A DNA stretch of 48,051 nt from Sedimentisphaerales bacterium (GTDB lineage: Bacteria > Planctomycetota > Phycisphaerae > Sedimentisphaerales > Anaerobacaceae), in assembly GCA_016932095.1 (NCBI GenBank), contig JAFGDN010000022.1, positions 1 through 48,051 on the forward strand, read 5' to 3'. The notes below the pieces were generated by a model. The model saw only the letters and a program-made list of their open reading frames with translations. It made no database searches and had not been told where the DNA came from. This document shows, piece after piece, positions 25,801 through 32,173 of the stretch. Position 1 is the first letter of the stretch. Every line of letters starts with the position of its first letter. The position numbers and the translations under genes are program-made.

Positions 25801-25986
25801 GCTGCGGCCGTAAACGAACCCGCAGAATCATGGGAACAACCGTTGCCTTCCAAGAGCACAGAAATACCCCAAAAGAAGCTTGCCTGTGACTGTTGCGGCA
25901 GGGATGACTTTACCGAAGGACAACTTAAAAGGATTGATTCCGGCCACCTCTTCTGCCCTGATTGCCTCGCCGCGCTGAAAGGGTAA
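19873..25986 (+). CDS. Giant coiled-coil protein with zinc knuckles at both ends
   Basis: This 2,037-residue protein is unlike any named family I know. Residues 27-43 hold a Cys/His knuckle (C27, C30, H34, H37/H38, C43). Residues 2005-2031 hold a second one (C2005, C2008, C2028, C2031). Everything between is charged, Ala/Glu/Gln/Lys/Arg-rich heptad sequence almost without proline, glycine or aromatics: one long coiled coil. A motif of the form LEEKAxxYGxxIAxAEEK recurs near residues 156, 230, 341, 473, 650, 787, 990, 1138, 1314 and 1597. Its Tyr/Phe and Gly are nearly the only breaks. A continuous coil of about 1,950 residues would be near 290 nm long (inference at 0.15 nm per residue). There is no signal peptide, so it is probably cytoplasmic. 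The gene seems monocistronic, with only a weak ribosome site. Candidate roles: scaffold, cytoskeletal filament or tether. Confidence 0.85.
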   Translation: MDVNRVTDNRVSNEQQGENNEKFVPTCTICGEKHWPHHPLVPCFNAKKVKERAKQEAKEKALADKLARIEAKRLAKEQAREEKLARIQAKEQAKADKYAYQAAIKKAEEIAQREAKARAEAERIAQAETKARVAAEERARTETEARAKAEQQAKTTLEEKTRTFQEATRRTESRYQAETITRNQLQKQLDTQNQILNELRETLDTQTQQRETAEEQLRQEKQARQDAESTLEEKVSEFGRTLEEVKSQLNTQQLALEEAYDKLKQYSENLAQTELRLRDEEQVRKKTQEKLDREIQARTTAQEQARFQQEHRLKADALAEQAQQQIQEQTQARVKAEQQMRAELEEKAVTYGRIIASLEEKVRSSEESLAAARQQSATQTEAVEEARQKLKEQTETISELKSKVETQTRTITEIRERLDAQAETVKSANQQAQSETAQRAKAEAMAQAELNARREAQQQIEVEKQLRQQAEAKMRAELEEKANRYGQAIAQADERLNNAIRTKKQTEEESQLQTQARIEAEKRAENLAAALEQLRLQSDTQTVRQKDIEQRLHAETQAKIEARQQVKALTDKTTQLNLALTQTEKNLAESSERLQQESKTRISAEEKAQRLVDEAANATARAQAELNARREAQQQIEIEKQLRRQDQEKMRAELEEKANRYGQATAQLEERLKNAVEARKHAEDELDFQTQLRLEEEEKSQNLTKTIEQLQNQLKIHTKEQAELQNRVQNEIQKRAAADERAGRLSEELAKATATTQVEQKARIEAENKAQESAQAAIQIERQIRAELEEKAKGYGQSIAKAEGKIVSLTDALRGAEENLNAAIESKNIAEKQAKANDEIAAELAERLGVQTKTAAALEDKLKEENQARLHAEKTATELNEEKQQALTIAQAEEKAKVEAQQQARREVETRAKLEQRFEAVIQAKISAEKQAEELNQARQLAEKNLQIESENRAHAQAQAAAAEEARERAEQSANRQAQAHAEFEKQITAQLEEKAKVYSGEIASAREKANSYEAQIEQLQIQIEDLSQSRTKLAEQLSAEQNAKTESNENIQKLLQKLDHLQAELSAQTTAKAQAEMKFSEEVEARTKAEQKANEESQQRARAEAIAEEQSKIASRAQDEIRTQAQNWQKVEQQIQAELEEKAQIYGQTLARAEEKAKSLAAAKQEANDKLNEEVHRRLQAEEAAKEYPQKLTELQNRLLTQEQTKIETERRLTEEQEAKSHLEEHVSQYAERLSQVEQELATETAARIKTQEQLKEQIEQRRLAEEKAQVELEQKTRAQALAQAQTQSLMQAEEKADREEQAKIQVLEQTRAEIEEKIRFYSHELGKTQQHAESLEKTLKQVEEKLLQSQSANEQTEQQINRLTEQLASLENKLDTQEAINAQLEVNLENETRVRAETQELLQQQAQQKARAEARQEIEAKTRAEAEQKAREAVESAALARQQAQNQFQQQIANFTATLSDIQSQLSRETAIRAAAEQKINSQAETIDQYLRQVISLEQDKAAMELNLNGLRDAFVKAQSEYEAANLARQQMQERLESEIKTRTDAQEKTDLLAAELAKAQGRTEAEERARRITEEKARAEVETREKLEQQTRNQLEEKAKAYGRSIATAQEKARYYAEALTEAKNKLAEKDKAVEQIHSNLNTETENRLRLEQQLETYVKQIDNLRQQLRDEISARQQIESETKALAEENTRTQTEEKNRLEQQIETYRQQTEKLQQDLQAETSARQQLESEAKTLAETAVRNHAEEKGRLEKQSQSLLSEQANAYEEQIAELEEKLKIELQAKDNLQNRLDQEAQVRISNEQKTKEELQQKVEAYERVINAAEQQLKNESQKASQFEEKLNAIQQARADAERKLDAETEARISAQENIRAYADRLAELEKQQSQLVSAKTEVEQKLITESGAKEQIQNQLDVLTAKIVDTGQKLQQETIARNEIEQKLREEASARKTAEQKLEAEIQARLKVEEALQSQMEPAAAVNEPAESWEQPLPSKSTEIPQKKLACDCCGRDDFTEGQLKRIDSGHLFCPDCLAALKG
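21208..21871 (+). repeat. Near-identical 130-bp repeat inside the coiled-coil gene, offset 528 bp
   Basis: The stretch beginning about 21211 (coding QAELNARREAQQQIE and ending near 21341 at NRYGQAIAQ) recurs beginning about 21739 with few base changes. The offset is 528 bp, exactly 176 codons. It marks a recent internal duplication by which the coil was lengthened in whole codons. Confidence 0.7.
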
Positions 25987-26052
25987 AGGCCTGCCTTCTG
26001 AGCCGCCATAAAAATATAAAAAACCTTGATTTCAAACAAAGCCGCTCTGTTG

Positions 26053-27051
26053 CTAATCAACGACCCTTAAAACCCCCGCTGCCCTCAATTGAGACCGTTT
26101 TATACGTCTCAGAACCTCGTTTGCCTGTTCGAGCGGGAATTCTTCGATTGTCGGGACAATGGGGATTTCGGCGGCCAACGGCAAAAACTCCTCCGCGTCC
26201 CTGCGGGTAACGTTGGCGACGCTTTTGATTTCTTTTTCAAGCCAGAGATATTCGGCGTAATCGAGCGCCGGAACCGGCGTCTCTTTTCGTATCGCGTTTA
26301 TGACCAGCCGACCGCCCCTGTTTAGCACTTTTAACGCGTCCCTCACACACTCCCCTACAGGCGTAAAATCCATAATCTTTTCCAACTTGTGAGGCGGCAT
26401 ATCACCTGACCGGCCTGTCCAGGAAGCGCTTAATGATTTCGCTAATTCCGCGTGTTCCCCTGTCTTTGTAAACACATAAACGGGATTATCCGGAAATTTG
26501 TGTTTGATGATTTGAATAACGATATGGGCAGACGCCCCGAAACCGAACAGGCCGATTGTCTCACCTTTTTTAATTTCAGCCAAACAAAAAGTTCGATAGC
26601 CGATGACGCCCGCGCATAAAAGAGGCGCCGCCTGTGAATCGGTAAACCGCCTCGGGAGCGGGTATGCGTAGTCCTCTCCAATAACCATATATTCGGCGTA
26701 TCCGCCGTCGGCGTCCTTGCCTGTCCATTTCGCATCGAGGCAAAGGTTCTCCTGCCCGGCTTTACAAAAATTACATTGTCCGCAGGAGCTATACAGCCAC
26801 GTTACCCCAACCCTGTCGCCGACTTTATGTCTTGTTACCCCCCTGCCCAATTCCGCAACTTTGCCCACAACCTGATGCCCCGGCACAACCGGTAATATGG
26901 TCGCCAATCGCCCTTCCGCCTCATCCAAATCCGTCCGGCACGCCCCGCAAACGCTGACCTTAATGAGTATCTCTTTTTCTTTGGGTTTCGGTATCGGCAA
27001 TTCAATGAGTGTCAGCGGCTCGCCCGGCTTTTTCAACACCATCGCTTTCAT
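26053..27051 (-). CDS. Zinc-dependent alcohol dehydrogenase (MDR family)
   Basis: The 332-residue protein matches NAD(P)-linked medium-chain alcohol dehydrogenases. It begins MKAMVLKKPGEPL. The catalytic zinc region has VCGACRTD and PGHQVVG (Gln where many members have Glu). Four cysteines in CGQCNFCKAGQENLC bind the structural zinc. A Rossmann segment, GLFGFGASAHIVIQI, departs from the usual GxGxxG. The ATG at 27051 overlaps the stop of the macro-domain gene as ATGA, so the two are translationally coupled. Substrate cannot be told. Confidence 0.9.
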   Translation of the reverse strand: MKAMVLKKPGEPLTLIELPIPKPKEKEILIKVSVCGACRTDLDEAEGRLATILPVVPGHQVVGKVAELGRGVTRHKVGDRVGVTWLYSSCGQCNFCKAGQENLCLDAKWTGKDADGGYAEYMVIGEDYAYPLPRRFTDSQAAPLLCAGVIGYRTFCLAEIKKGETIGLFGFGASAHIVIQIIKHKFPDNPVYVFTKTGEHAELAKSLSASWTGRSGDMPPHKLEKIMDFTPVGECVRDALKVLNRGGRLVINAIRKETPVPALDYAEYLWLEKEIKSVANVTRRDAEEFLPLAAEIPIVPTIEEFPLEQANEVLRRIKRSQLRAAGVLRVVD

Positions 27052-27581
27052 AGGGCGGATTCCAGTTTGAGTTGATTCTCGAAAACACCGTAACTGTCCC
27101 TGCCGAACAGGCAAAACACAACCCTTCTTAATCCGGTCTTTCCCTTAAGATAATCAATTGTTGTCCTAAGCATAATCTGTGCGCATCGGTCTATCGGGAA
27201 GCCGAATATCCCTGCGCTTATCGCGGGAAAGGCAATGCTTTCCAATTTGTGCCCATCCGCTAATTTCAGCGAGTTTAACGTCGCGTTTTTGAGTTTTTCA
27301 TCCTCTTCACCCTCTCCCATTTGCGGCCCGACCGCGTGTATAACGTATTTTGCCTTGAGATTCCCGCCTGTGGTTATGACAGCGCCGCCCACGTATGTCC
27401 CGCCGATTTTGTAACATTCCTGCTGAATGGCCGGTCCTCCTTTTCGCCTGATTGCCCCCGCCACTCCGCCGCCCATAACCAACCGCGCGTTGGCGGCATT
27501 GACAATGGCGTCGGTATCCATTTCGGTAATATCGCCGTCAACCAGCTCCAGAATGCTGTTTCCAATATTCGTCTTCATCAT
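27048..27581 (-). CDS. Macro-domain protein, probable ADP-ribose-type deacetylase/hydrolase
   Basis: Macro domains bind ADP-ribose and hydrolyse O-acetyl-ADP-ribose or ADP-ribosyl groups. The 177-residue protein has LVDGDITEMDTDAIVNAANA, the GGGVAGAIRR loop that contacts ribose, and FPAISAGIFGFPID, the pyrophosphate loop of the YmdB/MacroD class. GGAGGAT lies about 10 bases before the ATG. The four-base overlap with the alcohol dehydrogenase gene implies a shared function, perhaps repair or recycling of NAD-derived metabolites (inference). Confidence 0.9.
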   Translation of the reverse strand: MMKTNIGNSILELVDGDITEMDTDAIVNAANARLVMGGGVAGAIRRKGGPAIQQECYKIGGTYVGGAVITTGGNLKAKYVIHAVGPQMGEGEEDEKLKNATLNSLKLADGHKLESIAFPAISAGIFGFPIDRCAQIMLRTTIDYLKGKTGLRRVVFCLFGRDSYGVFENQLKLESAL

Positions 27582-27632
27582 TAAATAGCTTATCCTCCTT
27601 CACGACAATTGAAAGTAAAATTCCGTGCAGCT

Positions 27633-27673
27633 AAAAACAAGGGCTTGCAGGTCTCTTCTTCCTGCAAGCCCTT
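27633..27673 (-). terminator. Intrinsic terminator of the PEP-CTERM-like gene
   Basis: A perfect 13-bp stem (27639-27651 with 27661-27673), loop of 9, is followed on the minus strand by GTTTTT. It lies 25 bases past the stop codon at 27698. Confidence 0.9.
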
Positions 27674-27697
27674 CAGGATTACATTTATTTCTTCAGG

Positions 27698-28357
27698 TCA
27701 GAACATCTGCTTGCGTCTCATCCAGCCGACTAACGCTGCTCCGATACCGACCATCAATACTGCCCCCGGGGCTGGAACGACGATTTGAACGAGTTGGTCC
27801 TGGCATAGCCTCCCGTTCTGGTAAAGATTTATAATTCGAACGCTGCCTATATCCGTCCAGCCGCAGCCAAGAGCGGCCTGGTAGAATTTGTCCTGCAGCG
27901 AATTATCGCCATCAACCCAGTTTTTACCTCGTTCGCCTTCGATAAACCATATTACATTCTGAAGCGCACCGGCGGAAGCGCTGCGCCCCGCGCCCGGCGT
28001 ATAGTTATACCCAAGAGCGGCTAACCCGCCATCAATAAATGCGTCGTAAAGAAACGCGGTTTTGGGGTCAAGCGGGTCGCCGGAAGAACCCACGCCCCCA
28101 TTTATTGCCTTATTGTTAATAACTACATCATAAGTATGATTAAGGTATATATACTCATTATATTCAAGACAGAACGTCTGAACAGTAGCGCCATCAATAA
28201 GGCCGGGAACACCACTTGGAATCGCTGTAAACTCACCACCTACACCACTGTAATAACCGCTTTGTCGGGTCATAGTAACCGTTGGCCCTGCCATTAGCGG
28301 ACAGGCAATTATTCCAAATGATATGATTATAATGAAACTTTTTGCTTCTCTATACAT
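27698..28357 (-). CDS. Exported protein with a PEP-CTERM-like sorting tail
   Basis: The 219-residue protein has a signal peptide (MYREAKSFIIIISFGIIACPLMAG) and a C-terminal sorting signal. The tail is VPAPGAVLMVGIGAALVG followed by the basic end WMRRKQMF. The latter has the PEP-CTERM layout with the PAPGA variant common in planctomycetes, recognised by an exosortase that is not in this window. The body is Gly/Asn-rich with two or three cysteines and a TFCLEYNEYI stretch. The ATG at 28357 follows AAAGGAG by 4 bases, better than the longer frame from 28399. It is a single-gene unit with promoter and terminator. Confidence 0.85.
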   Translation of the reverse strand: MYREAKSFIIIISFGIIACPLMAGPTVTMTRQSGYYSGVGGEFTAIPSGVPGLIDGATVQTFCLEYNEYIYLNHTYDVVINNKAINGGVGSSGDPLDPKTAFLYDAFIDGGLAALGYNYTPGAGRSASAGALQNVIWFIEGERGKNWVDGDNSLQDKFYQAALGCGWTDIGSVRIINLYQNGRLCQDQLVQIVVPAPGAVLMVGIGAALVGWMRRKQMF

Positions 28358-28461
28358 ATTGCTCCTTTCAGTCAAAATCAATGATTTGGTAAAAATCATC
28401 CTTAGTTACAAAGGCGACCTGCTTTAACCGCCTTGAGTGCCCTATTTCCCCAAGTTTATCT

Positions 28462-28490
28462 ATATTACCTATTTTAACATCGTTTGTCAA
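28462..28490 (-). promoter_or_regulatory. Promoter of the PEP-CTERM-like gene
   Basis: On the minus strand TTGACA (28490-28485), a 17-bp spacer and TAATAT (28467-28462) form a near-consensus promoter, giving a leader of about 100 bases. Confidence 0.75.
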
Positions 28491-28711
28491 TAGCTTACCA
28501 CTTATTTTTGCTTTTTTTGACGTTTTGTGGGAATCTTAAAATTACATAGACGTTTCGCTGGTGATGTAACTTATTATTTATAAACGAGTTATGAAACTTC
28601 TTCCAATCTGGGTAAATGATTAAACAGACCTGTATGGGCTTAGAATTTAATAAAAAAACTATTATGGGCTTTTAATCCATAGTAGCTTACTTTGGCTTTT
28701 TTGGATAATTT
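28491..28711. other. AT-rich gene-free gap with a short direct repeat
   Basis: This is the part of the gap not taken by the PEP-CTERM-like promoter and leader. It has no gene. TATGGGCTT occurs near 28633 and again near 28661 on the plus strand, around a run of A. No terminator with a clear stem and T run is visible for guaAb, which ends at 28712. Confidence 0.4.
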
Positions 28712-29644
28712 CTATATATACTCAACCGTCGCGGGCGGTTTTGGGGTTAAATCGTAAAGGCAGCGATTGACGCCCTTTATCTCCGTAATTCGCCTGCAAA
28801 TACGTTCCAGCTTTTCCCACGGCAGCCGAGTTGCAGTAGCCACGCGCGCGTCGATGCTTTCAATGCAGCGAACGACTATAATCTGGCCGAATTCCCGCTT
28901 GTTGTTTCTGATGCCGGTTGCGTAATCGTTAAGCAGGACGGCCAAATACTGAAATGAGTCGCTATCGGCCAGCTCTTCCTCAACTATTGCCGTTGCAGCC
29001 CGGACGGTTTCGAGACGCTCCTCAGTTACCTCGCCGACGATTCTTGCGGCCAGCGCCGGCCCCGGGAACGGTATTCTCTGCGAAATTTCCTTCGGTATGC
29101 CAAGCAGCTCAGCGACTTTTCGAACATCGTCTTTCCGCAGGGTCTTCAACGGCTCAATTACCTTGTAGCCGTATGATTTCTCGGTGTCGATGCCCAATTG
29201 AGTAAGGATATTGTGCTGACGCTTGATGCCGGCCACTGTTTCCTCGATGTCGGTCAGGATTGTGCCGTGCATCAGAAATTGCGCCCCTGATTCCTTAACA
29301 AGCCGGCTGAAAACCTTCGAATAAAAAGTATCTGTTATTGCCTGCCGTTTTTCTTCAGGGTCGGTCAGCCCCCTGAGCGCCGTGAGAAATTCCTTTCGCG
29401 AATTAACCAGCTCAACGGGTATTCCCATATCTGAGAAGATTTTGACAACTCGCTTCGGCTCACCTTCGCGCATAAGGGCGTTGTCGATAAATATGGTTTT
29501 AAGCTGATTACCGATAGCGCGGTGAGCCAGCACTGTAACCGTCGAGCTGTCAACTCCCCCGCTCAAGGCGTTTATCGCTTTGCCATTTCCTACGACTTTT
29601 TTGATTTCCGCAATCTGCTCCTCAATGAAGCGATTGTAATCCAT
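28712..29644 (-). CDS. guaAb: GMP synthase ATP-pyrophosphatase subunit (stand-alone)
   Basis: The 310-residue protein is the synthetase half of GMP synthase, converting XMP to GMP with ATP and ammonia. It has the PP-loop ALSGGVDSSTV near residue 25, GTILTDI, RIPFPGPALAARI and the C-terminal NRCLYDLTPKPPATVEY. No glutamine amidotransferase domain is fused at the N-terminus. This is the split form best known from archaea, so the GATase partner must be encoded elsewhere. The ATG follows AAAGGAT by 6 bases. tRNA-Cys lies 63 bases upstream on the same strand and may share its transcript. Confidence 0.9.
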   Translation of the reverse strand: MDYNRFIEEQIAEIKKVVGNGKAINALSGGVDSSTVTVLAHRAIGNQLKTIFIDNALMREGEPKRVVKIFSDMGIPVELVNSRKEFLTALRGLTDPEEKRQAITDTFYSKVFSRLVKESGAQFLMHGTILTDIEETVAGIKRQHNILTQLGIDTEKSYGYKVIEPLKTLRKDDVRKVAELLGIPKEISQRIPFPGPALAARIVGEVTEERLETVRAATAIVEEELADSDSFQYLAVLLNDYATGIRNNKREFGQIIVVRCIESIDARVATATRLPWEKLERICRRITEIKGVNRCLYDLTPKPPATVEYI

Positions 29645-29707
29645 TACAATATCCTTTCATATCTGAGTTTTACCTCGGCAGTAAAAGAACTTTATACCAT
29701 CTGCCAC

Positions 29708-29782
29708 AGGCGGCGGTGGGAGTCGAACCCACGAAATAACGGTTTTGCAAACCGTCGCCTTAGGCCACTTGGCTACGCCGCC
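29708..29782 (-). tRNA. tRNA-Cys (GCA)
   Basis: The minus strand folds into a cloverleaf with acceptor GGCGGCG pairing with CGCCGCC. The anticodon loop is TTGCAAA on a 5-bp stem, the T-loop is GGTTCGACT and the discriminator is U73. Anticodon GCA reads Cys. The 3' CCA is not encoded. Confidence 0.95.
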
Positions 29783-29799
29783 TTTACATTCGTTCAGAT

Positions 29800-29827
29800 A
29801 TATTATTCGCAAAACGGGGATTAGCAA
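29800..29827 (-). promoter_or_regulatory. Promoter of tRNA-Cys
   Basis: On the minus strand TTGCTA (29827-29822), a 16-bp spacer and TAATAT (29805-29800) lie 17 bases before the tRNA 5' end. Confidence 0.55.
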
Positions 29828-29934
29828 CAAAAATTATTTCGTCTTTATATCTTGTCCCAAACAAACAGACCGCCTTTGAAAGTGCCGGCAATTTGTCCTC
29901 GAAAGCATTACTTTATATCGGATTTAGTAAAGGT

Positions 29935-29964
29935 TTGACATTTTGTCGAAGAAATTGCTATATT
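29935..29964 (+). promoter_or_regulatory. Promoter of tRNA-Arg
   Basis: TTGACA (29935-29940), an 18-bp spacer and TATATT (29959-29964) end 20 bases before the tRNA. Confidence 0.75.
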
Positions 29965-29984
29965 GACCAATTGGAACGTCATAA

Positions 29985-30058
29985 GCGCCCGTAGCTCAAC
30001 TGGACAGAGTGTCGGGCTTCGAACCCGAAGGTTGCAGGTTCGACTCCTGCCGGGCGCA
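29985..30058 (+). tRNA. tRNA-Arg (UCG)
   Basis: Acceptor GCGCCCG pairs with CGGGCGC. The anticodon stem is TCGGG/CCCGA around CTTCGAA (anticodon TCG), the T-loop is GGTTCGACT and the discriminator is A73. CCA is not encoded. No terminator is visible after it. Confidence 0.95.
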
Positions 30059-30251
30059 ATTGTCTCGTTCTAACTCAATTCATAGTCCTATAATGCGCAT
30101 CTGTCTCTGATTTTCCCCATTAGTTTCATATTTTCTGTGAATCACCACGCCGAAATTGACGAAAGATAATTGAAGGGGTTTGTAAACTCAGATGTGATTA
30201 GACATACTTTGAGTAAACAACGCTGATTTTTGGTGTAATTTTACGACTCAT

Positions 30252-30267
30252 CTCGGCTTAGGCCGAG
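30252..30267 (+). promoter_or_regulatory. Short hairpin in the STAS gene leader
   Basis: CTCGGC-TTAG-GCCGAG is a perfect 6-bp GC-rich stem with a 4-base loop, about 10 bases before the Shine-Dalgarno GGAAAGGAG. It has no T run, so it is more likely an mRNA-stabilising or regulatory hairpin than a terminator. Confidence 0.4.
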
Positions 30268-30291
30268 GCGTAACCGGAAAGGAGTTATAAA

Positions 30292-30642
30292 ATGGGGATT
30301 CAGGATTTAGCGGATAACGTGATTCTTGTGGACGCCTCTCCAGAACCGAGCTTGAACGAAGAGCTGAAGAACGTTACTGAAGTAGTGCGCGAACGCGGCG
30401 ACTGCGACGTCATAATCGACTTTTCACACGTTGATATCGTAACATCATCGAGCTTATCCAAACTTCTTAAACTCAGAAAGCTGCTGTTGGACTGCAATCA
30501 CCGGCTGTTGCTGTGCAGTGTTGCTACGGCTACAAAGGCGATTTTCTCGGTAACCGCACTTGATGATATTTTTGAAATGGAGCCGGACCAGTTCGCCGCC
30601 CTGGCCGCCATCGGCAATCAGCCCGCAAACCAGCAGCTTTAA
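30292..30642 (+). CDS. STAS-domain protein, anti-sigma factor antagonist-like
   Basis: The 116-residue protein is a single STAS domain, a fold that binds anti-sigma kinases in partner-switching systems. The core strand/helix CDVIIDFSHVDIVTSSSLSKLLKLRKLL includes the region where SpoIIAA-type proteins carry the phosphorylated serine of DSSG. Here it reads TSSSL, so a phosphoacceptor serine is possible but the motif is divergent. AAAGGAG lies 8 bases before the ATG. No kinase, phosphatase or sigma factor gene is adjacent, so the partner is unknown. Confidence 0.82.
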   Translation: MGIQDLADNVILVDASPEPSLNEELKNVTEVVRERGDCDVIIDFSHVDIVTSSSLSKLLKLRKLLLDCNHRLLLCSVATATKAIFSVTALDDIFEMEPDQFAALAAIGNQPANQQL

Positions 30643-30646
30643 CCGT

Positions 30647-30928
30647 GCAACTCATACATGGCCGAACGTCAACGGCTTCACGCCGGCACGCAATTCGAGA
30701 ACAAGCATATCGGCACCATTCAAAAATAACGACTCAGGCACATTCTGCCGGGAAGCAACGTCGTTAGACATTTATATCAACTCCCGGAACTCAGCCCAGT
30801 TGCAAATCAACTGCACCAGCTTCACTGACTGATACTCCAGTTCTGCAAATTACCCGACGCCGATAGACGGCAAATACTACGTCTATTACGCGGGCAACTA
30901 CGTGTGGAGCCATTTTGAGGCAAGGTAA
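30647..30928 (+). pseudogene. Decayed gene fragment with an in-frame TGA
   Basis: After the STAS stop, one frame reads as protein-like sequence (including REATSLDIYINSRNSAQLQ) up to a TGA at 30830-30832. It continues in the same frame through YSSSANYPTPIDGKYYVYY and VWSHFEAR to a TAA at 30926-30928. A single TGG-to-TGA change (Trp to stop) would explain it. No start codon or ribosome site belongs to this frame, so it looks like the remnant of the C-terminal part of a larger, perhaps surface, protein. TGA is an ordinary stop elsewhere in the window. The rest of the gap to 31175 has no gene I can support. Confidence 0.45.
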
Positions 30929-31175
30929 CGCTTTTTAAGTCAGGAAAAAAAAGGGACTCTGCTTATATTTATTGACAAGCCAGGCCCTGATAGTTAAAAT
31001 TTCAGCATAGAGAGAATGTGTTATATATCTGCGAAATCCGTCATTTTTGGAGGACGAACGTATGAGCATATAAGAGGTTCGGTTCTGACGTATCATTTTT
31101 AAGTTTTTATTCATTCAAAGGCGGTAGAGAACTATAAAGAACTCGAACAAGCAAAATACAATGAGGTAATTTATT

Positions 31176-31988
31176 ATGAAGAAGGAAATTTGTTTTTTCG
31201 TGATTATAATGTCTTGCCTGATTGGCATCTCTGCAATTACCACAACCGGGTCAACCACTACAAGCGGAACAACAACTACTGCCATCGCAACGACAACCAG
31301 CATACCACCCGGCGGGGGAAGCACTACATCTATAACAACAACGACTACCACTGCGTCCGCGGCGAAGGTGGAAATTCTCGGCGGCGGTTTCAGCAATGGT
31401 CTGTGGCATCCCGTGCCGCAATTACCCGCCGTCAATCGCGCACTGGTTTTTATCGCTTTTGCCGAACGCTCCGGACCCACGACTTTAAATTCCGTGACGT
31501 ACGGCGGCCGGCCGATGACAAAAATCATCCAGCGCAACGTCGGCACCACATACGCACAAAACTATGTCGCGGCATTTATCCTCAATGACGCAGGCATAGC
31601 GGCGGCAACGGATGACCACTTCGCCGTATCGTGGAGCGGCGTGCCGAGTGAAGTTGAGTACGGACACGTATTTCTTCAGAACGTAAATCAATCGGTTCTT
31701 ACCGGTGCAAAGGCCAGCAGGGCCACGGCGACAGGATTTCCCAATCCGATTACGACTTCCGCCCTTTTTACGTGCAACGGAGATATGGTATTCGCCGCGG
31801 CTGAATGTGGGAACAGTGGAATATACACGATGAATAACGGCTTTAGCAGATGGTTTGCATATCGGCTGACATCGTCATCCGGTGCAGTCGGTATCAAATC
31901 CGCAACTGGCGCAAAAGAGACGCCAAGCGCCACCTTCTCGGGCACTTTGAGCCGTCAGGCGATTATCGGTTTTGTTGTTCGTCACTAA
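31176..31988 (+). CDS. Secreted Thr-rich protein of unknown function
   Basis: The 270-residue protein has a signal peptide (MKKEICFFVIIMSCLIGISA). A low-complexity Thr/Ser/Gly/Pro linker follows (about residues 21-62), like a glycosylated mucin-type spacer. A C-terminal beta-rich domain of about 200 residues ends in IGFVVRH. The domain has hydrophobic alternation (RALVFIAFAERS, LNSVTYGGRPMT) typical of a jelly-roll or carbohydrate-binding fold, but no family is recognised. GAGGT lies 10 bases before the ATG, and a terminator follows within 30 bases, so it is a single-gene unit. Confidence 0.8.
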   Translation: MKKEICFFVIIMSCLIGISAITTTGSTTTSGTTTTAIATTTSIPPGGGSTTSITTTTTTASAAKVEILGGGFSNGLWHPVPQLPAVNRALVFIAFAERSGPTTLNSVTYGGRPMTKIIQRNVGTTYAQNYVAAFILNDAGIAAATDDHFAVSWSGVPSEVEYGHVFLQNVNQSVLTGAKASRATATGFPNPITTSALFTCNGDMVFAAAECGNSGIYTMNNGFSRWFAYRLTSSSGAVGIKSATGAKETPSATFSGTLSRQAIIGFVVRH

Positions 31989-32013
31989 CAGCATTCGACA
32001 GTTTGTCTAAAAA

Positions 32014-32042
32014 GGCCGGGCGGCAAACCATCCGGCTTTTTT
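32014..32042 (+). terminator. Intrinsic terminator after the secreted Thr-rich gene
   Basis: GCCGGGCGG (32015-32023) pairs with CCATCCGGC (32028-32036) with one mismatch around loop CAAA, followed by six T. Confidence 0.85.
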
Positions 32043-32062
32043 CATTATCACAGGTTTTAGCC

Positions 32063-32113
32063 GCTTTTTAACGAAAATTTGCGTTTTTTGCGGAAAATAC
32101 GCGCTTTTTAACG
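32063..32113. repeat. 11-bp direct repeat, 40 bp apart, in an A/T-tract region
   Basis: GCTTTTTAACG occurs at 32063-32073 and 32103-32113, exactly 40 bp apart (about four helical turns). The surrounding sequence is rich in T-runs. It leads into the phased decamer modules. Confidence 0.5.
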
Positions 32114-32173
32114 GTTTTGAGCAGTTTTTGTTCGTTTTTGTTACTTTTCTGACAAGCCGAACTGGAAAACCTT

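Noticed and set aside
19873-25986. Giant coiled coil as a SMC/Rad50 ATPase
   Set aside because: No Walker A or B motif or hinge domain is visible; ends carry zinc knuckles instead.
28633-28670. Repeated TATGGGCTT as a possible regulatory element
   Set aside because: Only nine bases, two copies in AT-rich DNA; too weak for a claim beyond noting it.
30692-30928. In-frame TGA as selenocysteine or reassigned codon
   Set aside because: No SECIS-like hairpin is apparent next to it, and TGA is a normal stop in several genes here; a nonsense mutation is simpler.
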